10,015 nt of DNA, from contig PLXL01000022.1 of the NCBI GenBank assembly GCA_003153215.1, positions 1,849 through 11,863 of the forward strand, read 5' to 3'. A program made the position numbers and the translations under genes. The notes beneath the pieces are model-generated. The model was not told the origin of the DNA. It was given only the letters and a program-made list of their open reading frames with translations, and ran no database searches. Each line of letters begins with the position of its first letter. The stretch's first letter is position 1. Origin of the DNA: Candidatus Dormiibacterota bacterium (GTDB lineage: Bacteria > Chloroflexota > Dormibacteria > Aeolococcales > Aeolococcaceae). Positions 1 through 5,464 of this stretch are shown one piece after another.

Positions 1-9
1 GCGCCGGTC

Positions 10-714
10 TCAGACGAAGCGCGCCGCCTCCAGCTGGGCCTCGCGGGTGGATGCCTCCGGGGCGGCGACGATCTGATCGGTCTCGATGAAGCCCTCTGTC
101 CCGTCGGAGAGCCGGACCCTGGTAAAGGGGCCGCTGCCGCCCGGGATGGCCTCGATGCCGCTGGCGGTCAGGACCCGCGGGCCGCGCGGCGCGTCCCGGC
201 GCGGCTCCGTGAAGAGCTCGTAGGGCATCCCAGCCCAGGAGGCGATCAGGCTCACCGGCCCGGCGGGGATCGCCCGGTGGCGGTACACCGTCCGCGCATC
301 CTCGCTGCCCCGGGTGAGCAGCTGGACGAGCTGCAGAGCGCGGGGCACCGGCCCACGGCCCTTGCTCGCGACGACGGTGACCACCGTCCCCGATGGTTCG
401 GTCCTGGCCTCGCAGGTCACCCACCGGGTGTGGATCTCGACGTGCCGGGACCACTGGCCGATCAGTCCCTTACGCCGGAATTCGACGATGCGCGCTGAGC
501 TCTCGCCGGTCAGCTCGAATCGGAAGGGGAAGGTGCCGAGCATCTGCTCCATCACCGCGAATACCTCGCGAGGGGGCACCGCGGCGAGAAATGTCCAGTG
601 CTGGGCCTCCTTGGCCAGCAGCGGGAACCTGTGGGCCTCTCGCGCCGCCAGCATCCGGCGCTGCAGATCCTTCCCCCGCACGACCCAGCGTTCCATCTGG
701 CTCACCACCGACAT
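10..714 (-). CDS. Unrecognised protein with SH3-like C-terminal segment
   Basis: I do not recognise the family. From the ATG at 714 the protein is 234 residues. The N-terminus is basic and amphipathic (VVRGKDLQRRMLAAREAHRF). A central part follows with alternating strand-like stretches (HWTFLAAVPPREVF, RHVEIHTRWVTCEAR, GTVVTVVASKG), loosely like an alpha/beta ligand-binding or START-like fold; that resemblance is weak. The last 60 or so residues (VLTASGIEAIPGG, FTRVRLSDGTEGFIETDQIV) look like a bacterial SH3-type beta barrel. No signal peptide or membrane segment is evident. The frame is open upstream to a TTG at 780, but that extension is low-complexity. The ATG at 714 has only a GGAAG directly before it as a possible ribosome site. 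It runs away from the LAGLIDADG gene on the same strand, 190 bases apart. The codon pattern supports a real gene; the exact start is uncertain. Confidence 0.7.
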   Translation of the reverse strand: MSVVSQMERWVVRGKDLQRRMLAAREAHRFPLLAKEAQHWTFLAAVPPREVFAVMEQMLGTFPFRFELTGESSARIVEFRRKGLIGQWSRHVEIHTRWVTCEARTEPSGTVVTVVASKGRGPVPRALQLVQLLTRGSEDARTVYRHRAIPAGPVSLIASWAGMPYELFTEPRRDAPRGPRVLTASGIEAIPGGSGPFTRVRLSDGTEGFIETDQIVAAPEASTREAQLEAARFV

Positions 715-780
715 CTTCCGAATTCTACGGGCGGGAGGCGAATGGCCGCCTGTGAGCGCGGCTCCTTCATCAGATGCCAA

Positions 781-906
781 ACGGCCGTTTGCTCCATCTT
801 CCCCGCGGGGTGGCGGCGATGGGCGTGGATGCGCCTGGCAATCGTCTCCGAGAGTTTCCTGCCCCGGGTGAACGGTGCCGGTGTCGCCGCGCCGGTTTCT
901 CCGTGG
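781..906. other. Intergenic gap without a supported gene
   Basis: This stretch lies between the LAGLIDADG stop and the upstream end of the unrecognised gene, both on the minus strand. I see no convincing coding frame, RNA or terminator with a T-tract. At its left edge is a perfect 14-bp palindrome, CAAACGGCCGTTTG (778-791). It sits 64 bases upstream of the ATG at 714 and could be an operator. One perfect 14-mer palindrome in 10 kb is close to chance expectation, so no function is claimed. Confidence 0.5.
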
Positions 907-1296
907 TCAGGAAGCCGGTTCGCCGCCGGGCTCGGAGCTGGGGCCCGGACCGGGCTCGGAGATCCCATAGCGCTCGCACATGGCGTCGAAGCGGCCGCCG
1001 GCGTGGTCGTCCAGCCAGTCGCGGTGGGCAGCGATGAGGGGGACCAGCACCTGGCGGAGGTAGTCGCCGCGGGCCATCCACTGGTAGTAGTGGCGCCCGC
1101 CGTGATGGTAGGGGCCGTAGAGCCGCCCGCCTGGGAAGGTGGCGGTCAGCCAGCGGAAGAGCTTCTCGTGGCGGACGTGCATCCGCAGGGTGACCTGCGG
1201 CTGGCGACCATCCCCTCCGAAGTGCCCCTCGCCGACGAGCAGCCCGAGCAGGTATCCGACGGCGAGCCCGTCGAGCTGAGCAGCGGGGGCGTCCAC
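907..1296 (-). CDS. Small single-motif LAGLIDADG-type protein
   Basis: The product is 129 residues from a GTG at 1296; an in-frame TGA lies 22 bases upstream of that GTG. Residues 14-26 read GYLLGLLVGEGHF, which aligns with the LAGLIDADG helix. The penultimate acidic residue, the metal ligand in homing endonucleases, is kept as Glu23, and the usual GxF follows. Downstream come a basic strand (VTLRMHVRHEKLF), a GGRLYGPY turn and a WMARGDYLRQVLVPLI segment, typical of the alpha-beta-beta half of single-motif family members. Known single-motif LAGLIDADG proteins act as homodimers on long pseudo-palindromic DNA sites. No intron or split host gene is visible, so it is free-standing. It could be an endonuclease or a DNA-binding protein derived from one. 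It is divergent from parA, and the shared gap carries two 28-bp inverted-repeat elements. No good ribosome site precedes the GTG. Confidence 0.72.
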   Translation of the reverse strand: MDAPAAQLDGLAVGYLLGLLVGEGHFGGDGRQPQVTLRMHVRHEKLFRWLTATFPGGRLYGPYHHGGRHYYQWMARGDYLRQVLVPLIAAHRDWLDDHAGGRFDAMCERYGISEPGPGPSSEPGGEPAS

Positions 1297-1311
1297 AGCG
1301 TGGCAGGGTAT

Positions 1312-1344
1312 CGTGTTTCACGGGGATCATGACGGTGAAACACG
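1312..1344. repeat. Interrupted palindrome, copy 1 (split parS-like)
   Basis: A 10-bp perfect inverted repeat, CGTGTTTCAC and GTGAAACACG, is separated by the 13-base spacer GGGGATCATGACG. The inner eight bases of each arm, TGTTTCAC (1314-1321) and GTGAAACA (1335-1342), are exactly the two halves of the classical 16-bp chromosomal parS site. In true parS the halves abut; here their centres are 21 bp apart. Bases 1315-1342 recur exactly at 1365-1392. Binding by ParB is inference. A LAGLIDADG dimer site or a transposon-end remnant are alternatives. Confidence 0.85.
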
Positions 1345-1363
1345 GTCGATGACGGGCCGCCCA

Positions 1364-1392
1364 CGTTTCACGGGGATCATGACGGTGAAACA
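1364..1392. repeat. Interrupted palindrome, copy 2 (split parS-like)
   Basis: This second copy has arms CGTTTCAC (1364-1371, one base different from copy 1) and GTGAAACA (1385-1392), with the same 13-base spacer. It starts exactly 50 bp after copy 1. The spacer is not itself palindromic yet is identical in both copies, so the whole 28-bp unit, not only its arms, appears to be conserved. A short ATGACGG echo occurs in both spacers and once between them (1329, 1349 and 1379). The copy ends 85 bases before the parA start. Confidence 0.85.
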
Positions 1393-1464
1393 AGCCCTGC
1401 CTGCCCGCCCTCCCCACCCGCCCTCCACAGCTCTCTCCCCCGGCTCGGCCTCGCCCCGGCGCCG

Positions 1465-1470
1465 CATAAT
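1465..1470 (+). promoter_or_regulatory. Possible parA -10 box (leaderless)
   Basis: CATAAT matches five of six bases of the TATAAT consensus and ends seven bases before the parA ATG at 1478. A transcript from it would begin at or within a base or two of the ATG, that is, leaderless. This agrees with the absence of a Shine-Dalgarno sequence there. No convincing -35 box is seen 16-18 bp upstream. Confidence 0.45.
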
Positions 1471-1477
1471 CGCAGCC

Positions 1478-2284
1478 ATGCCGCCTCTGGTCCTCGCCGT
1501 CGCCAACCAGAAGGGCGGGGTGGGCAAGACCACCACGGTGATCAACGTGGCGGCCCACCTTGCGGAGATCGGACGGCGGGTCCTCATCATCGACTGCGAC
1601 CCCCAGGCCAACGCCACCTCAGGGCTGGGCGTGGCCCGACGCGACATCCCCGCCAGCACCTACGACGTCGTGGTGCTGGGCAGATCCATCGCCGAAGCCC
1701 GCATGTCCACCTCGATCCCCGGCCTCGACCTCGTACCCTCGGACATCGCACTGGCGGGCGCGGAGATCGAGCTGGTCGGCGTCGCCCGCCGCGAGAAGCG
1801 ACTTTCCTATGCGCTGGAGGCGCTCGCCGACGACCCTCTCGACTACGTGCTCCTCGACTGCCCGCCGAGCCTCGGGCTCCTCACCGTCAACGCGGTGGTG
1901 GCGGCCCGGGCGCTGGTCGTCCCCATCCAGTGCGAGTTCTACGCCCTGGAGGGTCTCGGCCTGCTCACCCACACCGTCAGCCTGCTCCGCCGCGAGCTAA
2001 ACCCCCAGCTCCGCATCGCCGGCATCGTGCTCACCCTTCACGACGGTCGCCTGACCCTCGCCAACCAGGTGGTCGACGAGGTGCGCAAGCGCTTCGGAGA
2101 CCTGGTGCTGGATCCCGTGATCCCCCGCAACGTCCGGCTGAGTGAGGCGCCGAGCTACGGCCTTCCCATCACCTCCTACGCCCCCGGCTCCCGGGGCGCG
2201 GACGCCTACCGCGAGCTCGCCGTCAACCTCGACGCCCGGCTCCAGGCCGACGCCGAGCTCATGGCCGCCCCCCTGCTGGCATGA
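1478..2284 (+). CDS. parA: Chromosome-partitioning ATPase ParA (Soj)
   Basis: The product is 268 residues, a normal length for chromosomal ParA/Soj. It has the deviant Walker A motif QKGGVGKTT (residues 11-19), with the signature lysine Lys12 and Lys17. The switch I motif DCDPQAN is at 39-45 and the Walker B-like LLDCPPS at 125-131. The C-terminal PRNVRLSEAPSYG block (217-229) is typical of the family. ParA binds DNA nonspecifically as an ATP dimer, and ParB stimulates its ATPase, which moves and separates replicated origins. The first 55 codons of the longer open frame translate the repeats and lack family similarity, so the ATG at 1478 is chosen. It has no ribosome site but has a -10-like CATAAT just upstream. 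Its stop overlaps the parB start as ATGA, implying coupled translation. The long helix-turn-helix N-terminus of plasmid ParA proteins is absent, consistent with a chromosomal system. Confidence 0.95.
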   Translation: MPPLVLAVANQKGGVGKTTTVINVAAHLAEIGRRVLIIDCDPQANATSGLGVARRDIPASTYDVVVLGRSIAEARMSTSIPGLDLVPSDIALAGAEIELVGVARREKRLSYALEALADDPLDYVLLDCPPSLGLLTVNAVVAARALVVPIQCEFYALEGLGLLTHTVSLLRRELNPQLRIAGIVLTLHDGRLTLANQVVDEVRKRFGDLVLDPVIPRNVRLSEAPSYGLPITSYAPGSRGADAYRELAVNLDARLQADAELMAAPLLA

Positions 2285-3222
2285 GCGTGGAGAGCACCGG
2301 AGGCCACCCTCCCACCGCCGCCTCGCCACGGCGTCACGGCCTCGGCCGCGGCCTCGACGCCCTCCTGGCCAGCAGCGACCCGGCGCGGGACATGGGCAGC
2401 GGCGGCCCGGTCCTCATCGAGATCGACCCCTTCCGCGTCCGTCCCAACCCCGAGCAACCCCGGCGCGAGTTCGACGCCGTCTCCCTCTCCGCCCTGGCTG
2501 CCTCCATCCGGCTCCATGGCCTCCTCCATCCCATCGTGGTGGAGCCCGACGCTCACGACTACCGCCTGGTCGCCGGCGAGCGCCGGCTCCGCGCCGCGCG
2601 CCAGGCGGGCATCGGCCAGATCCCCGCCATCCTGCGACCCGCGTCCGAGTCCGGCCGCCACGCCCTGGAGATGGCGCTCAGTGAGAACCTCCTTCGCGAG
2701 GACCTCAACCCCATCGAGGAGGCGGCCGCCTACGCGCGCCTCGCGGACGCCTTTGGCCTCTCCCATGAGGCGATCGCCCTGCGTCTCAGTCGCAGCCGCC
2801 CGGCGGTCACCAATGCGATCCGCCTGCTCCAGCTGCCCGCTCCCCTCCAGGAGGCCGTCGCCTCGGGGGCCCTCAGCGCCGGCCACGCCCGCGCCATCCT
2901 GGCGGTCCACGACGAGCCGGAGATGCTCGAGCTGGGCCGGCGAGCGGTCGACGAGGGCCTCACCGTGCGCGACACGGAGCGTCTCGTCCAGCAGTACGCG
3001 GCCGGCACCCGGCGCCTGGCGGCTTCAGCGCCGGGAGCAGGATCCACGCCGCCAGCGCGCCTCTCGCCCGACGACGAGCAGCTCCGGCGCGGATTCGAAC
3101 AGGCTCTGGGTCTCCCCGTCATCCTGCAGCGTCGGCGCCACGGGGGACGCCTGCTCATCGACTTCGCCGCTGACGAGGACCTCGACGCCCTCTACCGCCG
3201 CCTCGGCGGTCCGCCTCTCTAG
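2281..3222 (+). CDS. parB: Chromosome-partitioning protein ParB (Spo0J), CTP switch and parS binder
   Basis: The product is 313 residues. The N-terminal HGLGRGLDALL (19-29) is the conserved tail that contacts ParA and stimulates its ATPase. The ParB/Srx CTPase domain follows, with RPNPEQPRREFD (54-65) and the arginine-rich box GERRLRAA (99-106) that binds CTP. The segment ENLLREDLNPIEEAAAY (135-151) joins it to the helix-turn-helix (about 160-185, GLSHEAIALRLSRSRPAV and onward) that reads parS. A linker rich in Ala, Gly and Pro leads to the C-terminal dimerisation region (about 262-313). ParB dimers load at parS, clamp DNA and spread. The ATG lies inside the parA stop. No contiguous 16-bp parS was seen in this window, only the split half-sites before parA. 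The gene ends 13 bases from the convergent sod gene. Confidence 0.95.
   Translation: MSVESTGGHPPTAASPRRHGLGRGLDALLASSDPARDMGSGGPVLIEIDPFRVRPNPEQPRREFDAVSLSALAASIRLHGLLHPIVVEPDAHDYRLVAGERRLRAARQAGIGQIPAILRPASESGRHALEMALSENLLREDLNPIEEAAAYARLADAFGLSHEAIALRLSRSRPAVTNAIRLLQLPAPLQEAVASGALSAGHARAILAVHDEPEMLELGRRAVDEGLTVRDTERLVQQYAAGTRRLAASAPGAGSTPPARLSPDDEQLRRGFEQALGLPVILQRRRHGGRLLIDFAADEDLDALYRRLGGPPL
3194..3210 (+). terminator. Stem-loop at the parB 3' end (weak terminator candidate)
   Basis: A perfect 7-bp inverted repeat, ACCGCCG and CGGCGGT, with a 3-base loop lies inside the last parB codons. A second hairpin, GACCGG/CCGGTC at 3242-3263, sits just past the stop, inside the end of the opposing sod gene. 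Neither is followed by a T-run, so termination is only inferred from the convergent arrangement and the 13-base gap between stops. Confidence 0.3.
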
Positions 3223-3235
3223 ACCCCCGGCCCAC

Positions 3236-3859
3236 TCAGCCGACCGGCCTCTCCTGCCCGGTCAACCGAGCCTCGCAGGTGGCGGCGCTGAGGTTGGCCA
3301 TGAAGGCCTCGATGTACTTCGGCCGCTCGGCGGGCTTGTAGTCGAGGAGGAAGGCGTGCTCCCAGACGTCCATCACGACCACCGGCTTGAATCCGGCGAT
3401 GTTGCCGTCCTGGTGCAGGGTGATCCAGTGGTTCGAGAGCCGTCCGGTGGCCGGATCGAGGTAGGTCACGGCCCAGCCGACCCCGCGCATCCCGCCGATC
3501 GCGGTGAAGTCGCGCTTCCAGGTCTCGATGTCGCCGAACGACTCCCCGAGGGCCCGGCCGAGTGGCGACGAGCTGGAGATCTCCCCGCCACCGTCCCGGG
3601 TCAGGTTGTCGAAATACCACTCGTGGAGGACCATCCCGTTGTATTCGAAGGGCAGCCGCCGGGTCAGCTCGTGGTAGGTGGGAGTCGCCGCCTGCCCCTT
3701 GCCGGACAGGTCCACCAGCTGCTCGGTCAGGAGATTGGTGTTTTTGACATACCCGGCATAAAGTCCGAAGTGGATCTCCAGGGTATGGTCGGAGATCCCC
3801 TGCAGGCCGCTGAGCGGGAACTCCTTGGCCTTGTACGGGGAGAGGGTCAGGAGAGCCAT
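3236..3859 (-). CDS. Fe/Mn-family superoxide dismutase
   Basis: The product is 207 residues, the usual size for iron or manganese superoxide dismutase, which converts superoxide to oxygen and peroxide. Metal ligands are visible: His30 (in IHFGLYAGYVKN, followed by the conserved Tyr34), His79 (in MVLHEWYFDNL), and Asp164 and His168 (in DVWEHAFLLDY). That last stretch matches the family signature DxWEHAxxxDY. No signal peptide is seen, so the enzyme is likely cytoplasmic. The N-terminus LSPYKAKEFPLSG is somewhat divergent from sodA/sodB of model organisms, and metal preference cannot be decided by eye. The ATG at 3859 is preceded by GGAGG six bases upstream. An in-frame extension to 3940 lacks family similarity. 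The gene is convergent with parB and divergent from lepB, and probably forms its own transcription unit. Its place between parB and the origin operon is unusual. Confidence 0.94.
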   Translation of the reverse strand: MALLTLSPYKAKEFPLSGLQGISDHTLEIHFGLYAGYVKNTNLLTEQLVDLSGKGQAATPTYHELTRRLPFEYNGMVLHEWYFDNLTRDGGGEISSSSPLGRALGESFGDIETWKRDFTAIGGMRGVGWAVTYLDPATGRLSNHWITLHQDGNIAGFKPVVVMDVWEHAFLLDYKPAERPKYIEAFMANLSAATCEARLTGQERPVG

Positions 3860-3950
3860 CTGCGTCCTCCGCCTAGTGATGACCGGGCCGAATGGCCGGC
3901 CGCCGATGGGATCCATTGTCGCAGCGTGGGGGGGCTGCACGGAGCGGCCG

Positions 3951-3973
3951 TATAATCGGGCGCCAGGTGGCGC
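3951..3973 (+). promoter_or_regulatory. lepB promoter (-10 TATAAT) with inverted repeat at the start site
   Basis: A perfect TATAAT lies at 3951-3956. No good -35 box is found 16-18 bp upstream; the nearest TTGTCG, at 3916, is too far. Directly downstream, at 3960-3973, is a 14-bp inverted repeat, GCGCCA-GG-TGGCGC, covering the predicted start point near 3963. A repressor site overlapping the start point, or a short hairpin at the 5' end of the mRNA, are both possible. The predicted leader to the lepB ATG is about 127 bases. Confidence 0.5.
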
Positions 3974-4089
3974 GGGGTCGCGCCTCTCCCGCCCTCGTGG
4001 GATGCGCAGCGAGGCGGTGCCCCGATCCGTCCCTCTCCCGGCGCGGTGCGCTGCCGCTCCCGAGGAGCCGTTCCGTCGCCAGCCGCAGC

Positions 4090-4899
4090 ATGGAGCAGCA
4101 CGCCGTCTCCACCCCGCCCGCAGTCCCCACGCCTCCCGCCGCTGAGCCCGCCCCTCCGGCGGCGCCCGGGAATGCCTGGGTCCGCGACCTCCTCGAGGTT
4201 CTGCTCGTCGCCGTCGTCCTCTATGCGCTCATCTGGAGCTGCATCGAGACCGTCCGCGTGGACGGCGACAGCATGCAGAACACGCTCCAGAGCGGCGACT
4301 TCCTGATCGCCAGCAAGATCTCCTACTTCTTCGGCAACCCGGCGCGCGGCGACATCGTGATCCTGAACCCCCCGCACCAGTGCGACGCCACCACTGCCGA
4401 TTACGTCAAGCGGGTCGTCGGCCTGCCCGGGGACAAAATCGAGATCGACGCCGACACCAACCCGGCGCAGCTGCTCGTGCAGCCGGGTGGCACCGGGCCC
4501 TGGGACCGGGTCGCCGAGCCGTTCCTCCCCGATGCCTGGGAGCAGGGGCCGCAATTCCCGGTCGCCGGCACCGCCGACGCCGTCAATGAGGTGCTCCACA
4601 TCCCCGCCGGCGATTACTTCGTCATGGGCGACAACCGCAACGAGTCGTGTGACTCCCGCTTCTTCGGGCTGGTCTCGCGCAACCGCATCCTCGCCAAGGC
4701 CATCCTCCGGATCTGGCCGCTCAGCAGCTTCGGAGGCCTGGGCGCCGGGCTCACCCTGGTCGCCACGTCGACGCCCACGCCGCTCCCCGCCGGGTACTCG
4801 GTCGGCGGCCTCGTCCTGGTCGCCGCTCCGCTCCGGCGCCGCCGCCGCATCGCTCGCGAGCTGGCCCGCCTCAGCCGGGGCGACCCCTCCGCGACCTGA
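4090..4899 (+). CDS. lepB: Type I signal peptidase (S26 family)
   Basis: The product is 269 residues. LepB is a membrane serine protease that removes signal peptides from exported proteins on the outer face of the cytoplasmic membrane, using a Ser-Lys dyad. After a Pro/Ala-rich cytoplasmic tail (1-28) comes one membrane segment (about 34-52, LLEVLLVAVVLYALIW). The catalytic Ser61 lies in VDGDSMQNTL, the general-base Lys107 in YVKRVVGLPGDKIE, and box E is GDNRNESCDSRFFG (180-193). The C-terminus is odd: after the catalytic domain comes a Gly/Pro-rich linker, a short hydrophobic stretch (about 236-248) and a basic run LRRRRRIARE, perhaps a second anchor. The ATG at 4090 is chosen because the upstream in-frame extension is Arg-rich and unlike the family; its ribosome site is weak. 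The gene is convergent with ndk, with a hairpin between them. Confidence 0.95.
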   Translation: MEQHAVSTPPAVPTPPAAEPAPPAAPGNAWVRDLLEVLLVAVVLYALIWSCIETVRVDGDSMQNTLQSGDFLIASKISYFFGNPARGDIVILNPPHQCDATTADYVKRVVGLPGDKIEIDADTNPAQLLVQPGGTGPWDRVAEPFLPDAWEQGPQFPVAGTADAVNEVLHIPAGDYFVMGDNRNESCDSRFFGLVSRNRILAKAILRIWPLSSFGGLGAGLTLVATSTPTPLPAGYSVGGLVLVAAPLRRRRRIARELARLSRGDPSAT

Positions 4900-4930
4900 C
4901 GGCGCTCCCCGAAGGGCGCGACACCGTCAG
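4896..4930. terminator. Bidirectional hairpin between lepB and ndk
   Basis: CTGACGG (4896-4902) pairs perfectly with CCGTCAG (4924-4930). Inside, CCC (4907-4909) can pair with GGG (4914-4916) around a CGAA loop. The stem begins on the lepB stop codon and ends five bases before the ndk stop, so it lies downstream of both convergent genes. There is no T-tract on either side, as is common in GC-rich genomes. Confidence 0.6.
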
Positions 4931-4935
4931 CTGGT

Positions 4936-5394
4936 TCAGCCGCCCAGGGTCCACTCGGCGACCGCGCTCTCCCAGGTGACCAGCTCGTCCGCGCCGAAGA
5001 AGAGCTCGATCTCGACGGCAGCCCGCTCCGGCGAATCGCTGCCGTGGACGATATTGGTCCCGATCGAGACGGCGAGGTCGCCCCGGATGGTCCCCGGTGC
5101 CGACGTGGCCGGGTTGGTCGCGCCCATCGTGGAACGGACGAGAGCCACCGCCGCCGGCCCCTCCCACACCATGGCCACCACCGGCGCCGAGGTGATGAAG
5201 CGGACGAGCCCGGGGTAGAAGGGCTTGCCCACGTGCTCGGCGTAATGGCGCGAAGCCAGAGCCTCGTCGATCCGCATCAGCTTGAGACCGACGAGGTGCA
5301 GGCCGCGGCGTTCGAGCCGGGCGATAACGTCGCCGACCAGGCCGCGCTGGACCCCGTCGGGCTTCACCAGGACGAGCGTGCGTTCCAGGGTCAT
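4936..5394 (-). CDS. ndk: Nucleoside diphosphate kinase
   Basis: The product is 152 residues, slightly above the usual 136-150. The enzyme transfers the gamma phosphate from ATP to other (d)NDPs through a phosphohistidine and so balances nucleotide pools. Visible are the N-terminal ERTLVLVKPDGVQRGLVG (4-21, Lys11), the helix region HYAEHVGKPFYPGLV, the nucleotide-binding RSTMGATNPATSAPGTIRGD (87-106) and the active site NIVHGSDS with His117. The ATG at 5394 places the ERTL strand at the family position. An upstream in-frame GTG at 5409 would add five residues; the AAGGAG there overlaps the GTG and lies 14 bases from the ATG, so neither start is ideally placed. It is convergent with lepB. A hairpin upstream separates it from the M16 protease on the same strand, so it may have its own promoter. 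Confidence 0.96.
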   Translation of the reverse strand: MTLERTLVLVKPDGVQRGLVGDVIARLERRGLHLVGLKLMRIDEALASRHYAEHVGKPFYPGLVRFITSAPVVAMVWEGPAAVALVRSTMGATNPATSAPGTIRGDLAVSIGTNIVHGSDSPERAAVEIELFFGADELVTWESAVAEWTLGG

Positions 5395-5440
5395 GAGGTC
5401 TCGTTCCACTCCTTGATCAACGTCCGGCGACTATCCCGTT

Positions 5441-5457
5441 CGTGGCACTCCGCCACG
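5441..5457 (-). terminator. Hairpin downstream of the M16 protease gene
   Basis: CGTGGC and GCCACG form a perfect 6-bp stem with a 5-base loop, starting eight bases after the M16 stop codon in the 70-base gap before ndk. There is no T-run after it on the minus strand. It may end the protease transcript or only shape the intergenic RNA. Confidence 0.4.
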
Positions 5458-5464
5458 GTCCCGA

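Noticed and set aside
778..791. Perfect 14-bp palindrome CAAACGGCCGTTTG as an operator
   Set aside because: About one such palindrome is expected by chance in 10 kb, no second copy was seen, and it is not placed over a recognisable promoter.
598..1332. Long plus-strand open frame opposite the first two genes
   Set aside because: It runs antisense to two better-supported genes, has no recognisable motif, and looks like a high-GC shadow frame.
1312..1344. The repeats as transcription terminators
   Set aside because: The loop is 13 bases with no T-tract, and they sit between divergent starts where no transcript needs to end.
1312..1392. The two repeats as a CRISPR array
   Set aside because: There are only two units with a 22-bp gap, no cas genes, and the unit is an interrupted palindrome fitting protein-binding sites better.
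1313..1477. Longer parA reading frame starting in the first repeat
   Set aside because: The added 55 residues only translate the repeats and GC-rich spacer, lack ParA similarity, and a -10-like box fits the ATG at 1478.
2516..3955. 479-residue plus-strand frame overlapping parB and sod
   Set aside because: It is out of frame with parB and antisense to sod, both identified by catalytic or binding motifs; composition is Ser/Arg/Pro shadow-like.
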